Assembly (NCBI GenBank): GCA_963678855.1
Contig: OY787448.1
Coordinates: 2,108,001-2,172,000 of the forward strand
Source: F22 sp963678855
GTDB lineage: Bacteria; Bacteroidota; Bacteroidia; Bacteroidales; Bacteroidaceae
Direction of reading: 5' to 3'
Length of the DNA: 64,000 nucleotides
In this document: positions 17,226-26,341 of the stretch, piece after piece
Position numbering within the stretch: the stretch's first letter is position 1
How the letters are laid out: every line of letters starts with the position of its first letter
Translations under genes and position numbers: made by a program
Notes under the pieces: generated by a model
Seen by the model: the letters and a program-made list of their open reading frames with translations, nothing else
The model's database searches: none
What the model was told of the DNA's origin: nothing

Positions 17226-17256
17226 CAAAATTAGTTCTTTCTGAATGAGCAGCCAA
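17226..17256 (-). promoter_or_regulatory. Promoter of the UpxY-type gene
   Basis: On the minus strand TTG (plus 17254-17256), 20 nt, then TAATTTTG (plus 17226-17233). Transcription would begin near 17219, about 18 nt before the start codon, so no long capsule-type leader precedes this gene. Confidence 0.6.
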
Positions 17257-17277
17257 GGAATTATCCATATTTTTTAT

Positions 17278-17285
17278 TACTTTTG
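17278..17285 (+). promoter_or_regulatory. Promoter -7 element of the glycosyltransferase
   Basis: TACTTTTG at 17278-17285. Expected transcription start is 17291-17292, at or just inside the ATG at 17290, implying a leaderless message or use of the ATG at 17302. Confidence 0.45.
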
Positions 17286-17289
17286 CGTT

Positions 17290-18375
17290 ATGAAAATACA
17301 TATGTTTACTCTAGATACCCCTAACGTAATCTTGTTAGTTGCCTTTTGTCTTGTAGGTCTATCCCTATTAATTTATTTGTGGACAATTTTAAATCGTTTA
17401 CCTCGATTTATTAAGCGCTCCACAACTCAAGAAGAATCTTCCGATAGTGAAGAAACACTTCCGCCACTGTCAGTTATTATTTGTGCCAACGATCAACAAG
17501 CAGATTTGTTTCAGCATCTTCCTAAGGTGTTAGAGCAGCAATATCCTGAATTTGAAGTTGTTGTTGTACTCGATTCCGACAGTGAAGATGATAGTGCCGA
17601 CTTGCTTCGTCAGATGGAGAAAGATCATCCTAACTTATATCACACATTTATACCAGCAGGCTCATTATATCTAAGTCGTCGCAAACTGGCGGTTACTTTA
17701 GGATTAAAAGCAAGTAGATATGATTGGTTGGTTTTTACAGAACCAGATTGCATTCCAGCTTCGTCAAGTTGGTTGTATCGTTTAGCACAAGGCATGCATG
17801 CCGACAAAGATGTTGTTTTGGGGCCAGTGTTCTGTCTCCTTCAAGACAAGAAAGAGGCTTGGCAAAAGCGCCTCCCTAAATTATGGATGCGCCGCAATCT
17901 TCAAACGATGGGATGGGCACTTGCGGGTAAACCATTTTCTGCAATGGGACGTAATCTAGCTTATCGAAAGTCAAAATTTATTCAATCGGGAGGATTCAGC
18001 AATCAATTGCGTATTTCTCGTGGAGAAGATAGCCTCTATATAAACAAAATAGCTAACGCAGCAAATACATCCGTGATTTGTCATCCCGAAGCATTTGTCT
18101 ACGTTAGCCCATATCGTTCGAAGTGCGAGTGGCGCCAAGAAATTAAAGAGTTTAGTAAAGTGGTCACTCGTTTAAAAGGCACTCCAGTTGCTATGATTAA
18201 GGCTTACCGCATATCATGGATTGCCTTTATACTATTGGCTGTTGCAACAGTAGTGTATGCAACGATGACCATGCAGCTTGTCTCTATAGCTTTAGTGGGT
18301 ATCCTGTCTATTAGCACACTTGCATCTTATTTGATTATCCACAATAGAATGCGAGCAATCGCTTCAAAATCTTAA
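17290..18375 (+). CDS. Glycosyltransferase family 2, membrane-anchored
   Basis: GT-A-type transferase at the cytoplasmic membrane. With the start at 17290 (or 17302) it has about 361 residues: a membrane segment near 10-35, then PPLSVIICANDQQADLFQHLP, the EVVVVLDSDSEDDS motif (DxD-like), a FTEPDCIPASSSWL acceptor region, a GEDSLYINKIA (ED) motif, and two C-terminal membrane helices. An upstream in-frame ATG at 17245 lies before the promoter and is rejected. It is divergent from the UpxY gene and its stop overlaps that of the convergent outer-membrane protein gene. Donor and acceptor unknown. Confidence 0.88.
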   Translation: MKIHMFTLDTPNVILLVAFCLVGLSLLIYLWTILNRLPRFIKRSTTQEESSDSEETLPPLSVIICANDQQADLFQHLPKVLEQQYPEFEVVVVLDSDSEDDSADLLRQMEKDHPNLYHTFIPAGSLYLSRRKLAVTLGLKASRYDWLVFTEPDCIPASSSWLYRLAQGMHADKDVVLGPVFCLLQDKKEAWQKRLPKLWMRRNLQTMGWALAGKPFSAMGRNLAYRKSKFIQSGGFSNQLRISRGEDSLYINKIANAANTSVICHPEAFVYVSPYRSKCEWRQEIKEFSKVVTRLKGTPVAMIKAYRISWIAFILLAVATVVYATMTMQLVSIALVGILSISTLASYLIIHNRMRAIASKS

Positions 18376-19676
18376 TAATCCAAGTTGAAACGGAGACCTA
18401 CCTGTAGCTGCAATTGCAAATCTGCATAAGGTCTGACAGCTCTTTTCTTTTGTAGCCATGAGTAGCTGCCCATTACTCGGGGAGCTACAAAGATTGCGCA
18501 CTTAGGTGTGATATCATATAAGCCTTGTACACTAGCTGTCCACCCTTGTATAGGGCGTCTTACATTGATGCGCTCTGTTTTTCTATCAGATACACCGACT
18601 ACAAAACCAGTTGATGCATTCAAATGAAAACGTCTAAGGTCTTCAAGCATTGGATTGGAAGTTGTCAGTTCTTCTGGCTCTCCCATAATAAGGCGTATTG
18701 GATCGACCAAACCTTCAAAGATACCGTAGTATCCTTCCCCAACAGCTAGTCCTCCTTTAATACCAAAGTAAGGGTTAATCCATTTACCAACACTAATCTG
18801 TGAGAATGTGTTCCAGTCCTTAGGATGGTCAGTTCCTTGGTATTTCCACCTGTTTTGTCCGTATCCAACTTCTATAAACGAGTCATCCAGTGCGTGTTTG
18901 ATAATACCCAAAGGGCCTTCGTCTCCAAGATCCTTATTGTGAATATAGTACAGTAGACCGACACGCAATCCGATATTGCTATCATACTCTCTCCAGTTGT
19001 GAGAATACTCATATTCGATTTTATTTTTCGCCATAGTCAGATATGGCGCAACGTAGATATGCCCATACTTACTAATGCGAGTACGAATTTCCATTCCCAC
19101 TTCAGCACTAGGTCCAAATTTTAGATTTTCCAAATGGTACGTTGCATTAGCACCAATACCAGCGTAAGGTAGTACATTCCATTGTCTGTCTGGTCGATAA
19201 CCATACAGCCAAGAAGTAAAGTTGAGCATGGCATCCAGACGCATAAATCCAGTGTGTATATTGTTCAATTGTCTACGGTCTTCAACAAGAGAATATCCTC
19301 CATGAAGACGAAGTGACCAAAATTTATTAATTTCTCCACCAAGACTCCCATGAAAACCCTGAGCAGGAGTATATTTCATTTCACCGATTCCAGCTTGATA
19401 AGCACAGTCGTAGCCAAATTGCAAAAAGGCATGGTTGAGTAGTGCACTCATCCCTTTTCCTGCAAATGGTTTATGCTCAGGTTGATAATGTGAAAGCATA
19501 GAGTACTGAAGTACATTTATGCGTTCCTGAGGTTGCGTTATTGTATCTCTTTTTGCCTCAATTTCGTTACCATTCTTCATGGCCCAAACAGGTTGTCCTG
19601 TAAGAGCAGTACACAATAAGAATAGTCCTATAAAAGTAACACGCGTTAAATAAGTAGTCTTGACTAATCTGTCCAT
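18372..19676 (-). CDS. Outer-membrane beta-barrel protein of the fimbrillin locus
   Basis: 434 residues with a signal peptide ending near PVWA (residue 32). The rest is rich in alternating hydrophobic/polar strands with many aromatic-glycine ends (GYDCAYQAG, FGPSAEVGMEIRTRI, NIGLRVGLLYYI) and ends in LQVGLRFNLDY with a terminal aromatic residue, the usual barrel signal. Two similar halves are suggested by repeated FGYD/EVGYGQ and PYLTMA/VAPRVMG segments. It is the last gene of the eight-gene minus-strand operon, 5 nt behind the OmpA-like gene. Role in assembly or anchoring is inferred. Confidence 0.8.
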   Translation of the reverse strand: MDRLVKTTYLTRVTFIGLFLLCTALTGQPVWAMKNGNEIEAKRDTITQPQERINVLQYSMLSHYQPEHKPFAGKGMSALLNHAFLQFGYDCAYQAGIGEMKYTPAQGFHGSLGGEINKFWSLRLHGGYSLVEDRRQLNNIHTGFMRLDAMLNFTSWLYGYRPDRQWNVLPYAGIGANATYHLENLKFGPSAEVGMEIRTRISKYGHIYVAPYLTMAKNKIEYEYSHNWREYDSNIGLRVGLLYYIHNKDLGDEGPLGIIKHALDDSFIEVGYGQNRWKYQGTDHPKDWNTFSQISVGKWINPYFGIKGGLAVGEGYYGIFEGLVDPIRLIMGEPEELTTSNPMLEDLRRFHLNASTGFVVGVSDRKTERINVRRPIQGWTASVQGLYDITPKCAIFVAPRVMGSYSWLQKKRAVRPYADLQLQLQVGLRFNLDY

Positions 19677-19681
19677 TGTTA

Positions 19682-22069
19682 TTAGCTTATTTTTTTATTC
19701 GGTGCACCAGTTTGCGCAGTCAATTGTTTAAAAATTGCTGGGCACAAGTCCCCGTTCATATCAAGAATAATCTTTTCCATTTCATGTGCAATGCTTCCAT
19801 CCGTATCCAGTTGTGGATTGAATTCCAACATACCATATGCTTGCTCAAAAAGCTCACTAGAGATGTCACCATCAGAAGCAGCTTTTTCAATAAATGTATT
19901 GTCTTTACCGAAAGCCATCAGTAGTGTAATGGCAGGTGTATAAGTATCGTTTGGATCCAATCGACTTGTAACAATAGCTTTAAGATACAAGGCAAGTGCA
20001 TCTTGTTCTGGTAACTCATTGATAGCTACAAGGGCCTTCTCATCAAAGTATCTTTTGTTGAAAGCCATATTAATTAAGACTTTGTTAAGTGGAGTACTGT
20101 TAGTCAACACTTCGTAAATCTCGTCGTAGTATGCTGGATCTTTATAATATCCCAACATAGCATACACATAGCTTTTGACTTCTTTGTTAAGCTGAGTATC
20201 AGGCAACATTTGAACTAGCTTACTTGCTTCTCCCACTTGTCTACCTTTCAAAAGCATAGCGATTTGGTTGACAACAACGGCGCGTGGATTGACTATTTTA
20301 GTTCCGTTCCCACTCATTTTGCGCACTTCTTTATCTACGCTGGCGATTCGTTTGTTGATATATGGGTCAAGAAGCTCCATGTCTACAGTATCTCGTTTCA
20401 AGTACGACTCTGCGAGTAAGTTGGCGGGTAATACCCATCCAGGCATACCAAGCGCTTGACGTGATTGTTCAATAGCTGCTTTATACAAACGCTCTAGTTC
20501 TGTTTTGTCTTCTATCAATTGGAATAACCACCAGAACTCATACAATGGGATTTGTGTCTTGCACAAGCGATAATCCTCATTTGTTTGATACTTCTTTAAG
20601 ATTTCCTCTGGATTTAGCTTACGGAAAATCTCGTACTTGTATTGGTATTTAACCGTACGAAGTCGTGGTAAAATATCCTTGATTTTTGTATCATAAAATG
20701 GAAGACGGCGTATCTTGAAAAACTGTGAGTCTTTACTTTTGTGTGTTGCAACGATTGCTTCTATCTGCTGTGCTTCACTCACTAGAGAATCTTGACGTAG
20801 CATGTCAGCCACTTTATCCCAACCTGCAACGATAGCTTCTGTATCTGTAGCAATGCGAGTGTTTGGAATCGACTTTGTAATTTCCTGACGAGCAAACTGC
20901 ACACGTCTTTTACCCAGCTGAAGGTTGTTCTGATAACTTCCTTCAGGTGAACTAATACCTGTAATTTGTAGATAGCTCAATGATGATTCTTCACCAAAAA
21001 CAATATCATGAAGCTCTTTACGCAGCTTGTTTAATTGAATGTCATTATTTGGATTCACAGGGTCCAACTTCGCTTTCCCAACTAAGAAACTCAGGGTGAT
21101 ATTCCCCCCTACGTCACGCTTCTCTTTTTTTGGGGGCATGCGGTATGTTTGCATGTCCAAAGACTCACAAAAGTCGTATTCTAAATATTTCATTGGTTCA
21201 CGGCTACGCCCCGTACTCAAAAGAATGGTGTCATTACGAAGTCTTTTGTGATAATCTTCTACAACGACAACAGCCTTAATGATATATGCTTTTTCTGGTT
21301 GATTAAGTACAACTGAGTCTTTCCACCAAATTGTATCACGGTCACCAGTTAACTCTGGAGATTTCTCACTGATACTTAGTAGGTGGTCACGTCTTTTTTC
21401 AAAATTCTGACGGCGTAGTTGAGTTGTTCTGTACTCTTCGCCATCTCGAACGGCATGCTTCATAAATACAGTGTCTGAACGACGTCCATGTATAGTATCT
21501 CCTCTCCATCCCCAAGGCACACAAAAACTTTGAATCATTAGGCGTGCATTGTCCTTGCCCCACTTTCTTAGGATAGGGAAAGGGAAGTTGTCTACATACA
21601 TTTTGTTCCCATATTTAGTAGTCACTTGGGCCAAATCTGTAAGTACTTTACTTTCGCTGACAATTTCGACATTCTCCAACCATAGGCCACCTGCCATTGC
21701 TACATTGACTTCCAAGTCCCCTGCTATTTTTCGCAGGATAGGTGTTGCACCTGGCACATGAAAGACTAGACCACCATTGCGTGACAATTGTAGCTCAAAT
21801 CCTCCTAGCTGATCAGTGACAGCACTAGCGTCAGGAGCAATATTCTCATTAATACTACCCAGTAGTAATTTTTTATAGAGTGTTTCAGCCTTTAGAGCAT
21901 CGTGAAATCCATACACATTTACACCTTCAAAGGCACCTTTTGTATCGGTATTTGTTACCGTACCATGGACATGTTTTATCTGTCCCCAAATAGGAGAATA
22001 TACGCTGTTGGTAAAAGCAAACAACGTAAACAGCAAAAGCCATGAATAAGCATGTCGTTTTCTCATCAT
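19682..22069 (-). CDS. Large OmpA-like periplasmic/outer-membrane protein with carboxypeptidase-regulatory-like N-terminus
   Basis: 795 residues. A signal peptide (about 1-28) is followed by a beta-sandwich segment (HVHGTVTNTDTKGAFEGVNVYG ... DQLGGFELQL) like CarboxypepD_reg domains. A conserved middle region follows. Near residues 320-400 there is an OmpA-C-like part, ITGISSPEGSYQNNLQLGKRRVQFARQEI, matching the S-P-E-G-x-x-x-x-N-x-x-L-x-x-x-R pattern of peptidoglycan-binding domains. The last 350 residues are helical repeats. It sits between a DUF3575 gene (4 nt) and a barrel gene (5 nt). A role as wall-anchored scaffold of the fimbrial apparatus is inference. Confidence 0.82.
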   Translation of the reverse strand: MMRKRHAYSWLLLFTLFAFTNSVYSPIWGQIKHVHGTVTNTDTKGAFEGVNVYGFHDALKAETLYKKLLLGSINENIAPDASAVTDQLGGFELQLSRNGGLVFHVPGATPILRKIAGDLEVNVAMAGGLWLENVEIVSESKVLTDLAQVTTKYGNKMYVDNFPFPILRKWGKDNARLMIQSFCVPWGWRGDTIHGRRSDTVFMKHAVRDGEEYRTTQLRRQNFEKRRDHLLSISEKSPELTGDRDTIWWKDSVVLNQPEKAYIIKAVVVVEDYHKRLRNDTILLSTGRSREPMKYLEYDFCESLDMQTYRMPPKKEKRDVGGNITLSFLVGKAKLDPVNPNNDIQLNKLRKELHDIVFGEESSLSYLQITGISSPEGSYQNNLQLGKRRVQFARQEITKSIPNTRIATDTEAIVAGWDKVADMLRQDSLVSEAQQIEAIVATHKSKDSQFFKIRRLPFYDTKIKDILPRLRTVKYQYKYEIFRKLNPEEILKKYQTNEDYRLCKTQIPLYEFWWLFQLIEDKTELERLYKAAIEQSRQALGMPGWVLPANLLAESYLKRDTVDMELLDPYINKRIASVDKEVRKMSGNGTKIVNPRAVVVNQIAMLLKGRQVGEASKLVQMLPDTQLNKEVKSYVYAMLGYYKDPAYYDEIYEVLTNSTPLNKVLINMAFNKRYFDEKALVAINELPEQDALALYLKAIVTSRLDPNDTYTPAITLLMAFGKDNTFIEKAASDGDISSELFEQAYGMLEFNPQLDTDGSIAHEMEKIILDMNGDLCPAIFKQLTAQTGAPNKKIS

Positions 22070-22073
22070 ATGA

Positions 22074-22649
22074 CTATTTTATAATATAACTGATAGTAAC
22101 ACCAATATTCAATGGAACAAGTCGTAGTCCAGTTGAGTTTGGCATTTTCTGATTTTCGATGTAATTGCTAATATCATCGTACGAATAGTATTCCTTTTGA
22201 CGGTAATAAGCTAGGCCTAAACTGCTGTGAGCAGTTAGACTCAAACGCTTTGTCAAAGGCCAAGCATATCCAAAGCATACCCCTAAACCAGCGACATCTC
22301 CTTTTCTGATTTTTTCTCCAGAGGTGTATCTATACGTTGAAAAAAGTCCATTTATACCAACAAATTCTCTGGTTAGTGGACGTCCGCTTAACCAGTACTT
22401 ATAAGCAGCCTGTACACCTGCTGCTTTCATGTCCAATGTCCAAGGTGAAGTGGTAGCAAACCCTGAAAATTGTACTGATTTTGTATCATCAATAAATAAC
22501 TCTATCCCCACGTTGGGAATCATTAATGCATCCTGCATAACATCTGTATGGACAGCTACTTGTTGAGCTTGCACTCCACTAGGAAGTGCAAGCAAACCAA
22601 GTAAAGCTGTTACCAGCCAGATAATTCTTTTTTTACCTCGTCTATTCAT
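22074..22649 (-). CDS. DUF3575 family outer-membrane protein (second copy)
   Basis: 191 residues with a signal peptide ending near VQAQ (residue 29). The DUF3575 pattern is present: DALMIPNVGIELFIDD, an AYKYWLSGRPLTREFVGINGLF strand pair, GYAWPLTKRLSLTAHSSLGLAYY and a terminal barrel strand. Small beta-barrels of this family recur in Bacteroidales fimbrillin loci. It starts 8 nt after the third fimbrillin-like gene and ends 4 nt before the OmpA-like gene. Confidence 0.85.
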   Translation of the reverse strand: MNRRGKKRIIWLVTALLGLLALPSGVQAQQVAVHTDVMQDALMIPNVGIELFIDDTKSVQFSGFATTSPWTLDMKAAGVQAAYKYWLSGRPLTREFVGINGLFSTYRYTSGEKIRKGDVAGLGVCFGYAWPLTKRLSLTAHSSLGLAYYRQKEYYSYDDISNYIENQKMPNSTGLRLVPLNIGVTISYIIK

Positions 22650-22657
22650 TTCTATTA

Positions 22658-23776
22658 TTAAATCTCAATCGTACTAGGAGCATCTACCCATGGCTGAAGA
22701 GAAGCTTTCATTGTAATTTCTTCCAAACCGTCGATTGTAATGATGATATTGTAAGAAGTACCAGCTAAAAATTCTCCACCACCTAGAGGTAGTAATATAT
22801 GTTCTGATGTAATTGTTGAGTTTGGATCGTTTGGATCTTCCAAGCCAATTTCGAAGCGAAACCCAGCTTCTTCTCCAGTAGGAATAGCTGCAGAAGGATA
22901 CACTAACATGCTCTCACCTACTTGAGTAGCTACTTCAGGAACTTCCATCGTTGGAAATGCTTGACCATCTGCCTTCTTAAGCGTAAAGGTGTTGTTTGCA
23001 GTTCCAATAACTCTGAATGTCCCATCATTACTTGGAGTGTCCAAGTCTGCCAATGTTAGTTCAATTTGGTTATACATATTCAAAGCACGGATATATTGAA
23101 TACGTGGTACAGTGCTTTCACTGGTAGTCGTTCCTTTTTTTACGTAGAATACCAAACGGCTAAACAAGTGCTTGAAGTCCATTACTGGCAATTTTGTTGT
23201 GTAATCTATTCCATCGTTTACTAAGTTATGGAAGTATCTTGCACTGTAAGCGTTTTGCTCTTGGCTATCAGCAATACCAAACAATACATCTGTGGTACCA
23301 TCAAATTCTACATTTGTCTTGACAGTAGAAGCTGTCCAAGTCATTTCATTTGTCGCTTGATGTGGGTAATAACCACGGAATGTATAGTTGTACCAAAAGC
23401 TTACATCTGGGTAGTAGTAGTGCCCATTCCATGATACTGCTCCATCATTGACATTGGCATTTACATTCTCCATTTGCACAAATGTGCGACGTCCTTCTTG
23501 ATTACGAAGAGTCCAATCAATCTCATATGCTCCAGAGTTTGTAGTCTGAGTAGACTTAGCCAAGCATGTCACAGAAATACCGTCTACACTCCACAGGTTT
23601 GGATCACCATCTGTATTGTTAATAGACGCACGAGTTGTTGTTGACTTAAAAGCGATTTCTTGATCACTGTTTTTAGGTGTTTCAATCGTTTTTGGTACTA
23701 TAGAATCTGTGTTGCTAGAGCATGCGCTTAAGCCCATGAATAATGCGGCTAGACCTATGTAATATATTTTGTTCAT
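22658..23776 (-). CDS. Fimbrillin-family lipoprotein (third fimbrillin of the locus)
   Basis: 372 residues. A lipoprotein signal peptide ends at the lipobox LSAC (Cys19). After a short linker comes FKSTTTRAS with Thr48-Arg49-Ala50, placed where type V pilins are cut by an Arg-specific protease. The body contains VMDFKHLFSRLVFYVKKG and MLVYPSAAIPTGEEAGFRFEI, the fimbrillin (Mfa-like) core strands. The C-terminus GLEEITMKASLQPWVDAP carries the Trp-Asp motif shared with the two upstream paralogs. Probable pilin subunit or accessory pilin. Confidence 0.85.
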   Translation of the reverse strand: MNKIYYIGLAALFMGLSACSSNTDSIVPKTIETPKNSDQEIAFKSTTTRASINNTDGDPNLWSVDGISVTCLAKSTQTTNSGAYEIDWTLRNQEGRRTFVQMENVNANVNDGAVSWNGHYYYPDVSFWYNYTFRGYYPHQATNEMTWTASTVKTNVEFDGTTDVLFGIADSQEQNAYSARYFHNLVNDGIDYTTKLPVMDFKHLFSRLVFYVKKGTTTSESTVPRIQYIRALNMYNQIELTLADLDTPSNDGTFRVIGTANNTFTLKKADGQAFPTMEVPEVATQVGESMLVYPSAAIPTGEEAGFRFEIGLEDPNDPNSTITSEHILLPLGGGEFLAGTSYNIIITIDGLEEITMKASLQPWVDAPSTIEI

Positions 23777-23799
23777 AGTTTTTCTAGTTAGAGTTAATA

Positions 23800-24948
23800 T
23801 TAGTCTTCAGTGTTCACATTGATATTGCCACCATCTTTCCATCCTGTAAGCGTAGCAGTAACTTCAATCTCTTGGCTACCCCAAACTTTAAAGGCGATTT
23901 TGTAGCTTGTGCCAGCTTCGAATGGTGCCCCGCCATACAGTTGTACATTGTTAATTTGAATAGTTGTTGTCTGAGGAGTTGCTTGTCCTTGAAGCACTTG
24001 CTCGATTTCAATCTCCATATTGTAGCTGTCAGCTGGACCTACCATTAGGCTTTCCCCAACTGGAGATTCAACAGCTGCATTATTTACGTTGTCCCATTGA
24101 AGACTTACAGGAGTAAGGTCTGTCATGTCTACATTTGGTGCAGTACGTTCTTTAAGGCTTAGGAATTCTTCGCCAGCAGCAGCATCCCATTCAATACCAA
24201 AAGTCCCCGTAGGTGTGTTGTATGCATATAGCAGACGTCCAGTTGTTTTAGACTCCACGCGGATTGCTTTTACAGATACAGGGCTACTACCTGCTGCATC
24301 TTCATTACCAGGAACAACTGTGAATTCAAGACGTGTAAGCATGTGCTCAAATACAAGTTCTGGGTGAACACCAGCACGTGCAGCTTTGGCGCTGTATAAG
24401 TTGCTCTCAGTCAAACCGTTTAGCTCAGTAGGCACTTTTGTTTTTGCCACCATGATATCTTGTGTTCCATCAATCTTGAAAGCTACATATCTAGAAGAAT
24501 TGTCTGCGCTAATTGTGTAAGCAGTTGCTTCTGTACCGTATAATGCATCATCTAAGCGTAGCCCGAAGAAAGTATACGCCCCGTTTGCAGGGAAGTATTT
24601 TGTGGCCATTGTCACAACGCCTGAAGCTACTGTATTTGTCGGTGCATTTACAGTCATGTGGTCCATAATAACTGTTTCCACTCCATTAATGTTGTTCGTT
24701 GCAAGATCAAAGTTTGCATCATTACGTTTAAACATGGAGATAAGTAATTCCTCTCCATTCCAAGTGTTTTCTGCATCTCCGTCTAAATCACCAACGGTTC
24801 CTGTACCACGAGTATCGACAGTTACTCCTTCGTTTGCTACAGAAAGTTGGATGGCAACTTGATTGTTAGGTTGATCTACATTTTGTTCGCTTGAACAACT
24901 AGTTAGCATAGCTGCTAGACATAAAGCGCTGATTAATACTGCTTTCAT
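23800..24948 (-). CDS. Fimbrillin-family lipoprotein (second fimbrillin of the locus)
   Basis: 382 residues, lipobox LTSC (Cys18), then VDTRGTG with Arg47 as the likely processing site. Core motifs include FFGLRLDDALYG, FEHMLTRLEFTVVPGNED, GESLMVGPADSYNMEIEI and the terminal VWGSQEIEVTATLTGWKDGGNI. The organisation (lipobox, Arg site, two beta-domains, terminal Trp strand) is that of type V pilins. It is separated by 46 nt upstream and 23 nt downstream from paralogs with low identity, so the three copies have diverged. Confidence 0.87.
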   Translation of the reverse strand: MKAVLISALCLAAMLTSCSSEQNVDQPNNQVAIQLSVANEGVTVDTRGTGTVGDLDGDAENTWNGEELLISMFKRNDANFDLATNNINGVETVIMDHMTVNAPTNTVASGVVTMATKYFPANGAYTFFGLRLDDALYGTEATAYTISADNSSRYVAFKIDGTQDIMVAKTKVPTELNGLTESNLYSAKAARAGVHPELVFEHMLTRLEFTVVPGNEDAAGSSPVSVKAIRVESKTTGRLLYAYNTPTGTFGIEWDAAAGEEFLSLKERTAPNVDMTDLTPVSLQWDNVNNAAVESPVGESLMVGPADSYNMEIEIEQVLQGQATPQTTTIQINNVQLYGGAPFEAGTSYKIAFKVWGSQEIEVTATLTGWKDGGNINVNTED

Positions 24949-24994
24949 AATTTCTGTCTTTTGGGTTAATACTCATTTATCGTTTTTCATGTTA

Positions 24995-26323
24995 TTACTC
25001 TTCAGTTGTGATTGGGATAGTGATACCAGAGTCTATCCATCCATGTAAGCCAAACTGGACAGAAATATTCTGGAATCCATAAATCTTAATTTTTACATCA
25101 TAGATTTGTCCCGCTTCAAAATCCGCTTCTTGTGGAAGACTCATATCGTAGGTTGCTGTGAACCTTTTCTTAGATATCGTCCCATCTTCTTCAGATACAT
25201 TCTGGCTGCATACCACCTGAATGCTGTACTTCTTTTGCGTTGGGAGAAGTATTCCCCCTGTATATTCATATACTTCGTCCTTTTTTACTTGTACATCTGG
25301 ATGCTGACGCGTACTAGTGCTCAAGAACTTGTTGCTAGTTTCATCTAAATATGGCATGTGGATATCTATAGGATCTTTATCTATAAATAGCCCTAGTGCC
25401 TCTATCTTGTCTGCTGCCACAATGTATTCTCCTCTAGAAGGAATTTCTTTAACGATAATGTCCTCTACAAATACATCTTCTGCTTTGTTATTGGCTCCTA
25501 GTAAGCTGAAGCGCAGTTGAACAAGTTGATGTTTAATATTAAACTGAGGAACTAAACCGTAATTCCCAGAAATAGTTGAATAGATATGTTGGTGCCAGTC
25601 TTTACCAAAATTATCTATATTTGGTTGTATAATTGTACGCTCTTGCTCTTCTGTAACTTCAGCAACTCCTTGCATAATGTCTTGAGTTCCGTCAATACTT
25701 ATTTCCAAGCTTACCTGACTTTTGTTCCTAGAAACATTGTGTACAAAAGCATTATCTACATGGTAAATAAAGAATTGATACTTAAAGTCTTGGTTGATGT
25801 CATCATAATAGACTGTAGGCACATCACTACCTACTTCTTTCAGCCCTGGCTGATTGGTTGCATTGTTGAAATATAATTCGTAGGGTTTACCTAAATCTTG
25901 TATGCCTTGGCCGCCATCAACAAGACAATAGACAATTTTATTTTCATCTTTTTCTCCCTCAGCTCTTAACGAAATATTATCCAATGTGGTTTTAGTCAAA
26001 TTAGCGCCACTATTGTAATATGTATTATTTGTCAAATAACTAAAGACATAAAATTTAGTCCCTTCCCAGCGATTCCGCAATGCTTCCCTCTTAGCTGGAT
26101 CTGCTTCTTCCGTAGGGTCTTGAAATGCACCAATCCCACGAGTAATTGCTCCATAGTAAAAATCTGACACAGCCAACACTATGGGCACACGACTATCGTT
26201 CGGAGAAATGATGGATGCTGTATCGTCCAGATTATCATCACTTTCACGATCTCCTTGGTAGCAGCTAGTGACTAATATGCCCACTAGGCATGCAGTTATA
26301 AGTGTAAGCTGTTTGTTTGTCAT
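24995..26323 (-). CDS. Fimbrillin-family lipoprotein (first and largest fimbrillin of the locus)
   Basis: 442 residues, lipobox VTSC (Cys21), AITRGIG with Arg62 as the presumed maturation site. The core shows FNIKHQLVQLRFSLLGANN, the EYTGGILLPTQKKYSIQVVC strand and the C-terminal KIYGFQNISVQFGLHGWIDSG, parallel to its neighbours. It also has an insertion between the Arg site and the core with several aromatic residues. It follows the DUF5119-like gene by 18 nt. Confidence 0.85.
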   Translation of the reverse strand: MTNKQLTLITACLVGILVTSCYQGDRESDDNLDDTASIISPNDSRVPIVLAVSDFYYGAITRGIGAFQDPTEEADPAKREALRNRWEGTKFYVFSYLTNNTYYNSGANLTKTTLDNISLRAEGEKDENKIVYCLVDGGQGIQDLGKPYELYFNNATNQPGLKEVGSDVPTVYYDDINQDFKYQFFIYHVDNAFVHNVSRNKSQVSLEISIDGTQDIMQGVAEVTEEQERTIIQPNIDNFGKDWHQHIYSTISGNYGLVPQFNIKHQLVQLRFSLLGANNKAEDVFVEDIIVKEIPSRGEYIVAADKIEALGLFIDKDPIDIHMPYLDETSNKFLSTSTRQHPDVQVKKDEVYEYTGGILLPTQKKYSIQVVCSQNVSEEDGTISKKRFTATYDMSLPQEADFEAGQIYDVKIKIYGFQNISVQFGLHGWIDSGITIPITTEE

Positions 26324-26341
26324 TTTTTCATGGTTGAATGG

